Source: CAYRLW01 sp964425215
GTDB taxonomy: Bacteria > Spirochaetota > Spirochaetia > Treponematales > Breznakiellaceae
Direction of reading: 5' to 3'
DNA: 48,034 nucleotides
Assembly: GCA_964425215.1 (NCBI GenBank)
Contig: CAYRLW010000024.1
Coordinates: 1-48,034, forward strand
Below are positions 33,234 to 41,496 of this stretch, piece after piece; positions within the stretch are counted from its first letter, which is position 1, and each line of letters begins with the position of its first letter. A program made the position numbers and the translations under genes. The notes under the pieces were generated by a model. It saw nothing but the letters and a program-made list of their open reading frames with translations, ran no database searches and was not told where the DNA came from.

Positions 33234-34934
33234 ATGGTAACCCTTGCAAGAAAAACCCTTTCGGAGCTGATTCAACGATCTACCGAACAGTATCACGATA
33301 AACCCGCTTTTATGACCTTTGGAGATGGAAGGTTCTACGATATTTTCACCTACGCAGACGTGGGTCGGGGAGTTCGGGATTTTGCCTCCGTTTTACAGAG
33401 CCTTTCCATCAAACGGGGAGACCGGATCATGATTTTATCGGAAAACCGTCCCCAATGGCCCATAGCCTATTTTGGCTGTGTCCTCGCGGGGGTCGTCACG
33501 GTACCCGTTTTAACCGACTTTATGGGAGAGCATATTCACCGTATCGCCGAGCACGCGGAAATCGCGGCCCTCTGCGCGACCGATCGAACCATGGCGAAAA
33601 TACTTTCAGTCCAGCTTCCCCCGTCCATTCCGATTATTCACTTAGACAAAATTACGGAAACGGGCATAACCGTCACCCAGGGAGGAACGGAGGTTCTGGT
33701 TCCTTTTAAAGAAACCAGCGATTTTCTCCCCAGCGCGGAAGAGGATTTGGCCACCATTATCTACACGTCCGGGACCACGGGGAACAGCAAGGGGGTCATG
33801 CTATCCCATAGGAGCATCATTTTTGAGGCGGAAGCCTGCAGGTCCATTATCAAAATGTACCCCCGGGACCGTTTCCTTTCGGTTCTCCCCCTGGCGCATA
33901 CCTACGAGTTTACCATAGGCCTTATTATCGCGGTGATGAACGGGGCATCCACCACCTATTTAGACCGCCCACCCTCTCCGGCGGCCTTGCTTCCGGCTCT
34001 GCAGGCCCTTCGGCCTACCATTATGCTGACCGTTCCTTTAATCATAGAAAAGGCCTATCGAACCAAAATCGCGCCCCAACTCCAGGCCCATCCGCTGTAT
34101 AAGTTCGCTCCCACCAGAGGCTTGGCCATTCGGGTAGCGGGTAAAAAACTTATGGCCAATTTTGGTGGTGCCGTTCGTTTCTTTGGAATCGGCGGGGCGG
34201 CCTTGGCCCCCGAGGTGGAACGGTTCCTTTACCAGGCTAAATTCCCCTACGCTATCGGGTACGGGTTGACCGAAACCGCCCCCCTTTTAGCGGGAGCTCC
34301 GGTCTTTAAATCCGTTTTACGGTCCACCGGCCCGGCGTTACGGGGTGTGGAATTGCGGATCGTGAACTCCGAAGGAAAAATCGTCGGCGGGATTGGGGCC
34401 CCGCCGGGAACCGCGGAACATGTGGAGGGGGAAATCCAAGCCCGGGGCCCGAACATTATGCTGGGGTACTACAAGGAACCGGAAAAAACCCGGGAGGTTT
34501 TTACCGAGGACGGTTGGTTTAAAACCGGTGATTTGGGCAGTATGGACCGTAAAGGGCGACTCTTTATCCGGGGACGGCTTAAGGCTCTTATCCTGGGACC
34601 TTCGGGAGAGAATATTTACCCCGAGGAAATCGAGGGGATCCTAAACGCTTCGGATTTCGTCGGGGAATCCCTGGTCTATGCGGGGGAAAAGGGCGAATTG
34701 GTGGCGCTCATCGTGTTAAACGAAAAGGTACGGAATCTTTTTGCCGCCGCGGGGGAAGCGGCCCAGGAAGCGAAACAGTACGCGGAACAGGCGTTGGCGG
34801 ATTTAAAGGCCCTGGTAAACAAACGGGTGGCCGCCTATTCCCGGCTCCACCGTATAGAAATTCAGGATGAACCCTTTGAAAAAACGGCGACCCAAAAAAT
34901 AAAACGTTTTTTATATCCAAAACGGAAAAATTGA
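33234..34934 (+). CDS. Long-chain acyl-CoA ligase (AMP-forming)
   Basis: 566 aa ANL enzyme, closest in layout to FAA1/FadD15-type long-chain fatty acid ligases. Motifs: IIYTSGTTGNSKGVMLSH (P-loop), VLPLAHTYEF, FFGIGGAALAPEVERFL, GYGLTETAPLL, DGWFKTGDLGSMDRKGRLFIRGRLK and the catalytic Lys in EKTATQKIKRFLY. The ATG at 33234 begins MVTLARKTLSEL, where family similarity starts; a longer frame has no support. TCTAAT lies 6 bases upstream in a string (AATGTGTTTATG) like that of the genes at 6206 and 38776, so a leaderless message is possible. Followed at 15 bases by the NadD-like gene. Confidence 0.9.
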   Translation: MVTLARKTLSELIQRSTEQYHDKPAFMTFGDGRFYDIFTYADVGRGVRDFASVLQSLSIKRGDRIMILSENRPQWPIAYFGCVLAGVVTVPVLTDFMGEHIHRIAEHAEIAALCATDRTMAKILSVQLPPSIPIIHLDKITETGITVTQGGTEVLVPFKETSDFLPSAEEDLATIIYTSGTTGNSKGVMLSHRSIIFEAEACRSIIKMYPRDRFLSVLPLAHTYEFTIGLIIAVMNGASTTYLDRPPSPAALLPALQALRPTIMLTVPLIIEKAYRTKIAPQLQAHPLYKFAPTRGLAIRVAGKKLMANFGGAVRFFGIGGAALAPEVERFLYQAKFPYAIGYGLTETAPLLAGAPVFKSVLRSTGPALRGVELRIVNSEGKIVGGIGAPPGTAEHVEGEIQARGPNIMLGYYKEPEKTREVFTEDGWFKTGDLGSMDRKGRLFIRGRLKALILGPSGENIYPEEIEGILNASDFVGESLVYAGEKGELVALIVLNEKVRNLFAAAGEAAQEAKQYAEQALADLKALVNKRVAAYSRLHRIEIQDEPFEKTATQKIKRFLYPKRKN

Positions 34935-34949
34935 GTTACCCTATGATTT

Positions 34950-35936
34950 ATGGAAGGTTATCTTCACGGATCGGTACGGCGGGTCGCTCGAAGAATCGAG
35001 GAAGTTTTCTCGGCCCTGGAGAAGGTACCTTTTCTGCGACCCGAGGATAGAAAGGAGTTTCGTCATTTTCGTCGCCATTTTATCTCCGCCTGCGGCAGGA
35101 TCGACCAGAGAATCGAAGCTGGGGATCTGAAGCCCTGGTCAAAAAACGAGATAGAGACCCTCATAACCTGCGCGCAAAATCATTTCGGCTCTAAATCGAA
35201 AAATACGGACTCCGAAGCCCCCCTTTCCCGTATAACGGTGCCCCATTGTCATATCTTTTCCCGGAGGGAAATCCGTGTCGGCGTCTTTATCGGTTCCTTC
35301 GACCCCTTTCAGATGACCCACCTGGAAACGGCCCTCCGTTTTATCTGCTGTGCCCAGCGTCCCGCAGACCTGGTGCTGATTATTCCCGAAGGTGCGTACT
35401 CGTCCCTAAAACCCGGCCGGTCTGATTATAGCTACCGTTTTGACCTGCTCCGTCGGCAGTTGGAAGAGGTATTCCGCCCCTTCCTTATACCCCTGGATAT
35501 TGGGCACAAGGAAGATACGATTGGCATCGTGCGGCGGCTTCTCTCCCTGTTCCGCAGTTATTCCGTCACCGCCACCCACGTCCTGGGCTCCGACGTATTC
35601 CCCCTGGCGGCAAAATGGTACCCCCAGGATATGGAAATTTGGAATAAGGAAGCCCGCAGGCAGATGATCACCTTTGATTTCGGCGCCTTCGTGGTAAAAC
35701 GGAATCCCAACGACGATATCGCCGAAGCCCTTTCGCGGACACGGAAATTAGGGATTCCCGTACAATTGGATCGCCGGCCCATCGGAACCCCTTCCTCCAC
35801 CGAAGTACGGCAAAAAGGGGTTTTTACCATCATTTTCCCCACCCTAGAGGTGATGGAAAAATTGGAAGTGGTCTTCCGTTACGGTATGCACCGCCACTGG
35901 ATTACCAAGGGCGGCGGACCGGAGTATGAAATTTAG
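34950..35936 (+). CDS. NadD-like nucleotidyltransferase with helical N-terminal extension
   Basis: 328 aa. Residues 1-105 are charged and mainly helical (ARRIEEVFSALEKVPFLRPE…EFRHFRRHF) with no recognised fold. Residues about 110-315 are a cytidylyl/adenylyltransferase-like Rossmann fold: RVGVFIGSFDPFQMTHLETALRF, HVLGSDVFPLAAKWYPQD, and GTPSSTEVR in place of the ISST.IR motif. The usual HxGH reads MTHLE, so the first His is replaced by Thr, which occurs in some members. Likely reaction: nucleotidyl transfer to a phosphorylated small molecule such as nicotinate mononucleotide; unproven. Possibly co-transcribed with the acyl-CoA ligase. Confidence 0.75.
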   Translation: MEGYLHGSVRRVARRIEEVFSALEKVPFLRPEDRKEFRHFRRHFISACGRIDQRIEAGDLKPWSKNEIETLITCAQNHFGSKSKNTDSEAPLSRITVPHCHIFSRREIRVGVFIGSFDPFQMTHLETALRFICCAQRPADLVLIIPEGAYSSLKPGRSDYSYRFDLLRRQLEEVFRPFLIPLDIGHKEDTIGIVRRLLSLFRSYSVTATHVLGSDVFPLAAKWYPQDMEIWNKEARRQMITFDFGAFVVKRNPNDDIAEALSRTRKLGIPVQLDRRPIGTPSSTEVRQKGVFTIIFPTLEVMEKLEVVFRYGMHRHWITKGGGPEYEI

Positions 35937-35940
35937 GAGT

Positions 35941-35960
35941 GCCCCCGAAGTTGCGGGGGC
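35941..35960. terminator. Terminator hairpin between convergent genes
   Basis: GCCCCCG (35941-35947) and CGGGGGC (35954-35960) with a 6-base loop, followed on the plus strand by CTTGCAATTT. It lies between the ends of the NadD-like and PASTA genes. Confidence 0.7.
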
Positions 35961-35968
35961 CTTGCAAT

Positions 35969-37018
35969 TTACGGGGTTACCACCGGGTTTCCCACGGTTT
36001 GCCTATAAATTTCCCGGTTCAGCACCGAAAGGATAAGGATAGACCCATCGGTTACGTGGTAGGGCACCGCGAGTTGTCCTCCGGGAAAGTCCACGGACAA
36101 CAGTTTTTGCCGTTCCCCCGTCGGAAGCAGGGCTTCTAATTTTAAAGCCAGGGGATAGGGATACTCGGGTAGTGTTTGGGTAAAGAGCCCAAACACTTCG
36201 TTCGGGGGCAGTTTTTGAGGAGCCGCCACGACGATGGATACCTTGGTATTCGCCGATACCACCGACTGGCCGGCGGGGAGCTGGGAGACCACGGTCTCGG
36301 GAGCTTCCCGGTTCTGGGCGGGTCGGATAGAAAAGACAAAATTAACCCCCGCCTGCCGGATCCGGTCCAACGCGTCGGGGACGGGGAGACCGATCAAATC
36401 GGGAATTTTAATCATCGCGTTTTCCGGTCCCCGGCTTACCACGAACTCCAACTGGGTCGGTCCGGTCACATCGGCCCCCGGTTCAGGTTTTTGTTCCAAA
36501 ACCGTACCGGGTGTTTCGGGAGAGTATTTGTACATGGGCGGTTCTTTTAACGAAAGCAAAGGCCGGGAAGAACTGGAGAAAAGGGTCTGTAAATGAATTT
36601 TCACATCATCCAAATTTTGACCGATATAATTTTCCACCTTGTCCACCACCACGCCCCGGCTAACCACCAGACGGATTCTTCGACCGGCTTTTACGATAGT
36701 TCCCGGGGTCGGGTCCTGCTCCAAAATGGTTCCCTTATCCGCTGCGGACTGGGAATATCGGAGCTGAATACGGGGATAGAGTTCCTTTACCTGTAGCTCC
36801 AAAAGGGCGGATGTCAAATCTTTACCCTTTACGTCCGGAACCATGGTTTGTTCTCCTCCCCGGAGGAAGATAAAAAATACGGTTACCGCGATCAGGCTAA
36901 CAAAAACGATCATGGAAACCGCCGCGGTGATAAAAAGTCGGAGGTGTTTAACCACGTAGGCTTCGATGGTGTCCAGACTAAGGTTAATATCGATATCAAA
37001 ACGGTTAAAAAGCCGCAT
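35969..37018 (-). CDS. Membrane-anchored protein with three PASTA domains
   Basis: 349 aa. Cytosolic N-terminus of about 28 residues, one membrane helix (FITAAVSMIVFVSLIAVTVF, about 29-52), then three PASTA repeats: VPDVKGKDLTSALLEL… (about 59-122), VENYIGQNLDDVKIHL… (about 128-194) and IPDLIGLPVPDALDRI… (about 203-266), then about 80 residues of unknown fold. PASTA domains bind muropeptides or lipid II in Ser/Thr kinases and PBPs, but there is no kinase or PBP domain here. A cell-wall-sensing or scaffold role is likely. The ATG follows GGCGG; promoter TTGTGA-N18-TATACT. Confidence 0.88.
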   Translation of the reverse strand: MRLFNRFDIDINLSLDTIEAYVVKHLRLFITAAVSMIVFVSLIAVTVFFIFLRGGEQTMVPDVKGKDLTSALLELQVKELYPRIQLRYSQSAADKGTILEQDPTPGTIVKAGRRIRLVVSRGVVVDKVENYIGQNLDDVKIHLQTLFSSSSRPLLSLKEPPMYKYSPETPGTVLEQKPEPGADVTGPTQLEFVVSRGPENAMIKIPDLIGLPVPDALDRIRQAGVNFVFSIRPAQNREAPETVVSQLPAGQSVVSANTKVSIVVAAPQKLPPNEVFGLFTQTLPEYPYPLALKLEALLPTGERQKLLSVDFPGGQLAVPYHVTDGSILILSVLNREIYRQTVGNPVVTP

Positions 37019-37041
37019 AGGGTTCCGCCTTCATGGTATTC

Positions 37042-37071
37042 AGTATATCAAACTATGCCCCGTAATCACAA
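37042..37071 (-). promoter_or_regulatory. Promoter of the PASTA gene
   Basis: TTGTGA (37071-37066), 18-base spacer, TATACT (37047-37042). An ATG 7 bases after the -10 opens a 9-codon frame, MKAEPYAAF, that overlaps the start of the PASTA gene. Confidence 0.5.
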
Positions 37072-37121
37072 TACGGGAGCTGGTTACGAAAAAGCCCCCC
37101 GGGATACATTTACGATAACCC

Positions 37122-37158
37122 AAGGTTTCCTCTAACAAAGCCCCACAAACAAAACCTT
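37122..37158 (-). terminator. Weak hairpin downstream of fmt
   Basis: AAGGTTT (37158-37152 on the minus strand) and AAACCTT (37128-37122) pair across a 23-base loop, starting 11 bases past the fmt stop. The long loop and lack of a T-tract make this tentative. Confidence 0.3.
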
Positions 37159-37169
37159 TAACCAAGGGC

Positions 37170-38222
37170 CTACCCCAGACGGGAACCCACAAAGTTTCGT
37201 GCGCCGTTTAAAAAGGAACGCCAATCCAGGGCTTTTTTTGCCTGGTATTGCAGATGGGTTAGAGCCAAAAGACCCTGCCCCGTCCGTACCAGGATACCTT
37301 CTTTTTTGTCCACCCCCACGACGGTACCGGGAGCACCTTCTTCCACACCGATGGAGCTGTTGTCCCCCCGAGGGGACACTGCAGGTTCGACGGTAAGGAC
37401 CGGTTCTCCGCTTCCCCCTGTGGGGGGGGCGTAGGGATGACCCTCCAAAAGGAAAAGTCGCTGGCCGGCGTGGAAGGTAAAACAGAGGGGCCAGGGGTTA
37501 TACGCCCGAATCCGGGCGTCCAAATCCTGGGCTCCTAAGGACCAATCCACCAGGCCGTCTTCCTTAGAGATCGTTCCGCAGTAGCTTAGCCCCTCGGCAC
37601 CCTGTTTTTGAGGCCGGAGCTTCCCTTCGTTCATATCCCGCAGGACCGAAAGCAACAACCCCGGGGCCTTTTGGGCCACGGTAGCGGATAGGGAAGCGGT
37701 GGTTTCCCGAAGGTTGAGGGGAATCCGCTCCTGTACCAAAATATCGCCCCCGTCCATCTCTAACGCCAGGGTCTGGATGGTGATACCCGTTTCCCGATCC
37801 CGGTTTAAAATGGCCGCCGGGATGGGGGTAGCGCCCCGGTACCGGGGTAATAGGGAAGGGTGGACGTTTATACCACCCCGGGGAAAGAGGGCGAGGAATT
37901 TGGGGCCGAATATTTTCCCGTAGGCAAAGGAAACCAAAAGATCGGGAGCCAGGCGCCCCACCGCTTCCCGTTCCGGGGCCCTTAATGTAAGGGGTTTAAG
38001 TATTTCCATGGGGGGTAATTTTTTCTCGGCCCGCTGTTGGTTCAACCTTAGGGCCCCCCGGGCCATTTCGGTGGGCTCAAGGCTCCCCCGCCGACCCTTT
38101 GGGGAGTCCGGGTTCGTTAACAGCCCTACCACCTGGATGGGGGCCCCGTCCATTTCAGCGGAAACCAGGGCTTCCAAACAGGGCAGAGCGATTTCCGGAC
38201 TGCCGGCAAAGAGGATCCGCAT
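37170..38222 (-). CDS. fmt: Methionyl-tRNA formyltransferase
   Basis: 350 aa. Formylates initiator Met-tRNA with 10-formyl-THF. N-terminal hydrolase fold: RILFAGSPEIALPCLEAL, LLVSFAYGKIFGPKFLALFPRGGINVHPSLLPRYRGATPIPAAIL (catalytic Asn-His region) and ETGITIQTLALEMDGGDILVQ (Asp). C-terminal OB-like domain from about 225: ISKEDGLVDWSLGAQDLDARIRAYNPWPLCFT. It is slightly longer than the usual 315 aa owing to an insert around 265-290 (TGGSGEPVLTVEPAVSPRGDN). Lies 3 bases after def, a classic def-fmt operon. Confidence 0.95.
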   Translation of the reverse strand: MRILFAGSPEIALPCLEALVSAEMDGAPIQVVGLLTNPDSPKGRRGSLEPTEMARGALRLNQQRAEKKLPPMEILKPLTLRAPEREAVGRLAPDLLVSFAYGKIFGPKFLALFPRGGINVHPSLLPRYRGATPIPAAILNRDRETGITIQTLALEMDGGDILVQERIPLNLRETTASLSATVAQKAPGLLLSVLRDMNEGKLRPQKQGAEGLSYCGTISKEDGLVDWSLGAQDLDARIRAYNPWPLCFTFHAGQRLFLLEGHPYAPPTGGSGEPVLTVEPAVSPRGDNSSIGVEEGAPGTVVGVDKKEGILVRTGQGLLALTHLQYQAKKALDWRSFLNGARNFVGSRLG

Positions 38223-38225
38223 GGC

Positions 38226-38711
38226 CTAGGCTCTCTGCCGTTTCTCGTACAGGGTAATTATCCTATTCCGCTTGGGCTCCGAAAGCCTATCGATAAAAAG
38301 AACGCCCTCCAGGTGGTCGTACTCATGCTGGATAACCCGGGCCAGAAACCCCTCCGCCGTAAGGTTAAAGGGCCTGCCCCGCTCATTCCACGCTTGAACC
38401 TTGACGTACGCGGGCCGGATTACCTGGGCGTACATACCCGGAATGGATAGACAGCCCTCCTCGTACTCCGCTAGATCGCTGGAGGTTTCAATGATAGAAG
38501 GGTTTATAAAAACCCGGGGGACATCCCCCTCTATATGAACCACAAACACCCGGTCTAAAACTCCCACCTGGGGAGCCGCTAGACCAACCCCCTTGCCAAG
38601 GTGCATGGAATCTATCAAATCTTTCGCGAAGGTTAAAACAGGACCGTCCACATCGGCCACCGGTTTAGCCTTTTGGCGTAATATATCGTTTCCTAGGGTA
38701 AGTATTTCCAT
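38226..38711 (-). CDS. def: Peptide deformylase
   Basis: 161 aa. Removes N-formyl groups from new proteins. The three metal motifs are present: GVGLAAPQVG (motif 1, about 42-51), EEGCLSIPG (motif 2, Cys ligand) and QHEYDHLEGVLFIDRL (motif 3, HExxH variant with His ligands). It is the first gene of def-fmt. The start codon follows TACTAT by 7 bases, with TTGTCC 17 bases before it and no Shine-Dalgarno site, so the message is probably leaderless. Confidence 0.96.
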   Translation of the reverse strand: MEILTLGNDILRQKAKPVADVDGPVLTFAKDLIDSMHLGKGVGLAAPQVGVLDRVFVVHIEGDVPRVFINPSIIETSSDLAEYEEGCLSIPGMYAQVIRPAYVKVQAWNERGRPFNLTAEGFLARVIQHEYDHLEGVLFIDRLSEPKRNRIITLYEKRQRA

Positions 38712-38775
38712 AATTTATATAGTACAAAAAAAGAGTAGACGGGACAAGACGATAAAGGGGTGCTACAATGGGTTC
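38712..38775. promoter_or_regulatory. Back-to-back leaderless-type promoters of def and the DUF362 gene
   Basis: Minus strand for def: TTGTCC (38747-38742), 17 bases, TACTAT (38724-38719), 7 bases, ATG. Plus strand: GGGACA (38741-38746), 17 bases, TACAAT (38764-38769), 6 bases, ATG at 38776. The two -35 hexamers occupy the same bases, so the polymerases should exclude each other. Confidence 0.6.
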
Positions 38776-39951
38776 ATGAAAGCTATGGTACACGTACGCC
38801 CGTGCCCCACCTACGACCCCCAGGACGTATTCCAGGCGGTAGAATCGGCGGTTCGGGGCGCAGAAGACGGGGGGAGTTTTCCCGACGTAAAGGGAAAAAC
38901 GGTCCTCTTAAAACCAAACATGCTGATCGCTTCGGATCCTCGCCGGGCTGTTTCTACCCATCCGGAGGTTCTTCGCTCGGCTATCCGAGTTTTTTCCCAA
39001 CGGGGAGCCCGTGTACTGGTGGGAGAATCCCCGGCGGTACAGGGAAGCCTGTTTGCCGCCCGTAAGTGCGGACTTTTAACCGTAACGGAAGAAGAGGGGG
39101 CCCGGTGGGTGGACTTTTCCACCACGGTGACCCTGGAAAACCCCCAGGGCAAGCTGGTAAAACGGTTCGAGGTGGCATCCGAAGCCGTGGAAGCGGATTT
39201 TGTGGTTAGCCTCCCCAAGCTGAAAACCCACCAGCTTATGTACTATACGGGGGCGATTAAAAACCTCTTTGGAACCATATCGGGTCTTCAGAAGGCCCGT
39301 TTTCACCTTCGATTCCCCGAGCGGCGGGACTTCGGCGCCATGCTGGTGGACCTGGCCGTGGCCCTAAAACCCGCCTTTACCATTATGGACGGGATAATCG
39401 CCATGGAGGGCCACGGCCCCGCCGACGGAACTCCCCGTTCCGTGGGATTGATCCTTGCGTCGGCGGATATCGTAGCGTTGGATTGGATAGCCGCTTCCGT
39501 AATCGGCTACGATCCCGCCGCGTTGGTCTACCTGGCGGATGCCCGGTCCCGGGGAATTTGGATGACCGAAGAGCCGATTATCGACGGGCCCCCGTTGGAG
39601 GATCTGATAGTTCGGGACTTTAAGCGTCTCCGGGTATCCAAGGAAGGGGCCGTATCCCGGACCATGGTCCCCGGTTCGCTGTTAAAGGGGGCCCTCTACG
39701 ACGTGGCCCGAAACATCGTCGTTCCCCGGCCGTTTTTTCGCCACGACCAATGTATTCGCTGTGGCCAGTGCGTGGCCATTTGCCCCGCCCAGGCGTTGCG
39801 GTTCATCCCCAATCCTTCCAAAGTCGCCCCTTCCACCCTCTCCGCCGACTTGGTCGAAAAGCGGATCCAGGTGGATTACAAGACCTGTCTCCGGTGCTAC
39901 TGTTGCCACGAAGTTTGCCCCGAATCGGCCATTGTGATTAAACGGTTTTAG
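38776..39951 (+). CDS. DUF362 protein with two C-terminal [4Fe-4S] motifs
   Basis: 391 aa. Residues 1-290 are a DUF362 domain (KTVLLKPNMLIASDPRRAVSTHPEVLRSAI, VVSLPKLKTHQLMYYTGAIKNLFG, GIIAMEGHGPADGTPR). A ferredoxin-like tail carries CIRCGQCVAICPAQAL and CLRCYCCHEVCPESAI, enough for two [4Fe-4S] clusters. Predicted cytosolic redox protein, substrate unknown; common in anaerobes. The start is ATG at 38776, 6 bases after TACAAT and without a ribosome-binding site. The gcv operon follows with its own promoter, so a link to glycine metabolism is not shown. Confidence 0.88.
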   Translation: MKAMVHVRPCPTYDPQDVFQAVESAVRGAEDGGSFPDVKGKTVLLKPNMLIASDPRRAVSTHPEVLRSAIRVFSQRGARVLVGESPAVQGSLFAARKCGLLTVTEEEGARWVDFSTTVTLENPQGKLVKRFEVASEAVEADFVVSLPKLKTHQLMYYTGAIKNLFGTISGLQKARFHLRFPERRDFGAMLVDLAVALKPAFTIMDGIIAMEGHGPADGTPRSVGLILASADIVALDWIAASVIGYDPAALVYLADARSRGIWMTEEPIIDGPPLEDLIVRDFKRLRVSKEGAVSRTMVPGSLLKGALYDVARNIVVPRPFFRHDQCIRCGQCVAICPAQALRFIPNPSKVAPSTLSADLVEKRIQVDYKTCLRCYCCHEVCPESAIVIKRF

Positions 39952-39952
39952 C

Positions 39953-39981
39953 TTGCCGAGGGGACAAAAGCCCCTTATAAT
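39953..39981 (+). promoter_or_regulatory. Promoter of the glycine cleavage operon
   Basis: TTGCCG (39953-39958), 17-base spacer, TATAAT (39976-39981). The -35 starts 2 bases past the DUF362 stop. The spacer contains AGGGG/CCCCT inverted symmetry, a possible operator. The leader is about 11 bases with GGAGG, leaving no room for a glycine riboswitch. Confidence 0.7.
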
Positions 39982-39998
39982 CATGCAGGAGGAATTTA

Positions 39999-41114
39999 AT
40001 GAAAACCACCCTTCTCCGTCCCTGGCACGAAGCCGCGGGGGCCCGTTTTGCCCCCTTCGCGGGCTTTGATATGCCCATTCAATACCCCACCGGGGCCATC
40101 GAAGAACATAGGATAACCCGCCGTTCGGTGGGTCTTTTTGACATTGACCACATGGGCCAGGTCCTTATTTCGGGAACCGGGGCGGGAGAAGCCCTTTCCC
40201 GGGCCGTTTCCAACCGAATTCTCGACATGAAAAGCCATCAAGCCCGGTACGCCCTGCTTTTAAACGAACAGGGAGGGGTCATAGACGATCTTTTCATCTA
40301 TCGGCTAGGGCCGGACGAAGGGGTAGACCCCTGGTTTGTGGTGGTAAACGCCTCCAACAGGGAAACCGACGTGGCCCGGTTTCGGGAAATTTTGCCTCCG
40401 ACCGTTTCGGTACGGGATATTTCCGATGAAACGTATATGATCGCCGTCCAGGGTAAGCGGGCGGTAGAATTGATCGACCACCTATCCCAGGGGGCCCTGT
40501 CGGCCACCGAACGGTTTACCATGACCCAGGCCTCGGTAGCGGGAATCCCCGCCCGTATCGGCAGGACCGGGTACACGGGGGAGGACGGGGCGGAACTGTT
40601 CTACGGCGCCGAAAAAGCCCTGGAACTGTGGGAAGCCCTCCTTTCCTCGGCGACAAAACTGGGTATAGAAGCCGCCCCCGTGGGCCTGGCTGCCCGGGAT
40701 TCCCTGCGCTTCGAGGCGGGGATGCCCCTCCACGGCCACGAGATATCCCCCTCCATTACCCCGCTGGAGGCCCTGCTGTCCTGGGCCTGCGACTGGGAAA
40801 AGGATTTTATCGGCAAGGGGGCCCTACTGGAGCAAAAGGCCGCGGGGTTACGGCGAAAACTCGTGACGGTCAACGTTACCGGGGGTGTTCCCCGGGAAGG
40901 GTACCCCGTGACGGATCCTTCGGGAAAAGAAATCGGCCATTGCGTCGCCGGGATGTTCTGCCCCACCGTGGGTACCTACTCGGCCAACGCCTTTGTACCC
41001 CCAGAGTACGCCATGGTTGGCACAACCCTAGGGATCTCTATTCGACAGACCATTAAAACCGCCGTGGTTCAAAAACGGCCCTTATATATTCCCACATACA
41101 GGAGAGCGAAATGA
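39999..41114 (+). CDS. gcvT: Glycine cleavage system T protein (aminomethyltransferase)
   Basis: 371 aa. Transfers the methylene group from aminomethyl-lipoyl-GcvH to tetrahydrofolate, releasing ammonia. Family features: LRPWHEAAGARFAPFAGFDMPIQYPTGAIEEH at the start, VGLFDIDHMGQVLISG (catalytic Asp region), GYTGEDGAELF and GLAARDSLRFEAGMPLHGHEISPSITPLEA. Full length. GGAGG lies 7 bases before the ATG. It overlaps gcvH by 4 bases, so the operon is tightly coupled. Confidence 0.96.
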   Translation: MKTTLLRPWHEAAGARFAPFAGFDMPIQYPTGAIEEHRITRRSVGLFDIDHMGQVLISGTGAGEALSRAVSNRILDMKSHQARYALLLNEQGGVIDDLFIYRLGPDEGVDPWFVVVNASNRETDVARFREILPPTVSVRDISDETYMIAVQGKRAVELIDHLSQGALSATERFTMTQASVAGIPARIGRTGYTGEDGAELFYGAEKALELWEALLSSATKLGIEAAPVGLAARDSLRFEAGMPLHGHEISPSITPLEALLSWACDWEKDFIGKGALLEQKAAGLRRKLVTVNVTGGVPREGYPVTDPSGKEIGHCVAGMFCPTVGTYSANAFVPPEYAMVGTTLGISIRQTIKTAVVQKRPLYIPTYRRAK

Positions 41115-41494
41115 AATTAGACACCCAAGCCCGCTACGCCAAATCCCACGAATGGGCCCGGAAAGAGGGCGCCGATCTGGTTATAGGTATTTCCGATCAC
41201 GCCCAGGAAAGTTTGGGGGACATCGTGTTTGTGGACCTTCCCAAAGTAGGAGCCCACTTTGCTTCGGGAGCCACCTTCGGGGTTATCGAATCGGTCAAAG
41301 CCGCCAGCGACCTGTACCTTCCCGTGGAGGGTACGGTAACAGCCGTTAACACGGCCCTGGCGGAAAAACCGGATCTGGTCAACAAGGACTGTTACGGTGA
41401 GGGTTGGCTCATCAAAATAACCCCCGCCAATCCTCAACAGTGGGATACCCTCCTTTCGGCTCAGGACTACGAAAAAACAGCCGCGGAGGAATAA
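41111..41494 (+). CDS. gcvH: Glycine cleavage system H protein
   Basis: 127 aa lipoyl carrier that shuttles the aminomethyl intermediate between P, T and L proteins. The lipoylated Lys is residue 63 in GVIESVKAASDLYLPVEG; it also has YAKSHEWARKEGADLVIGISDHAQESLGDIVFVDLP. GGAGAGCGAA lies just before the ATG. Confidence 0.97.
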   Translation: MKLDTQARYAKSHEWARKEGADLVIGISDHAQESLGDIVFVDLPKVGAHFASGATFGVIESVKAASDLYLPVEGTVTAVNTALAEKPDLVNKDCYGEGWLIKITPANPQQWDTLLSAQDYEKTAAEE

Positions 41495-41496
41495 TC

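Noticed and set aside
39953..39998. Glycine riboswitch before gcvT
   Set aside because: The promoter lies 18-46 bases before the ATG, leaving a leader of only about 11 bases and no aptamer.
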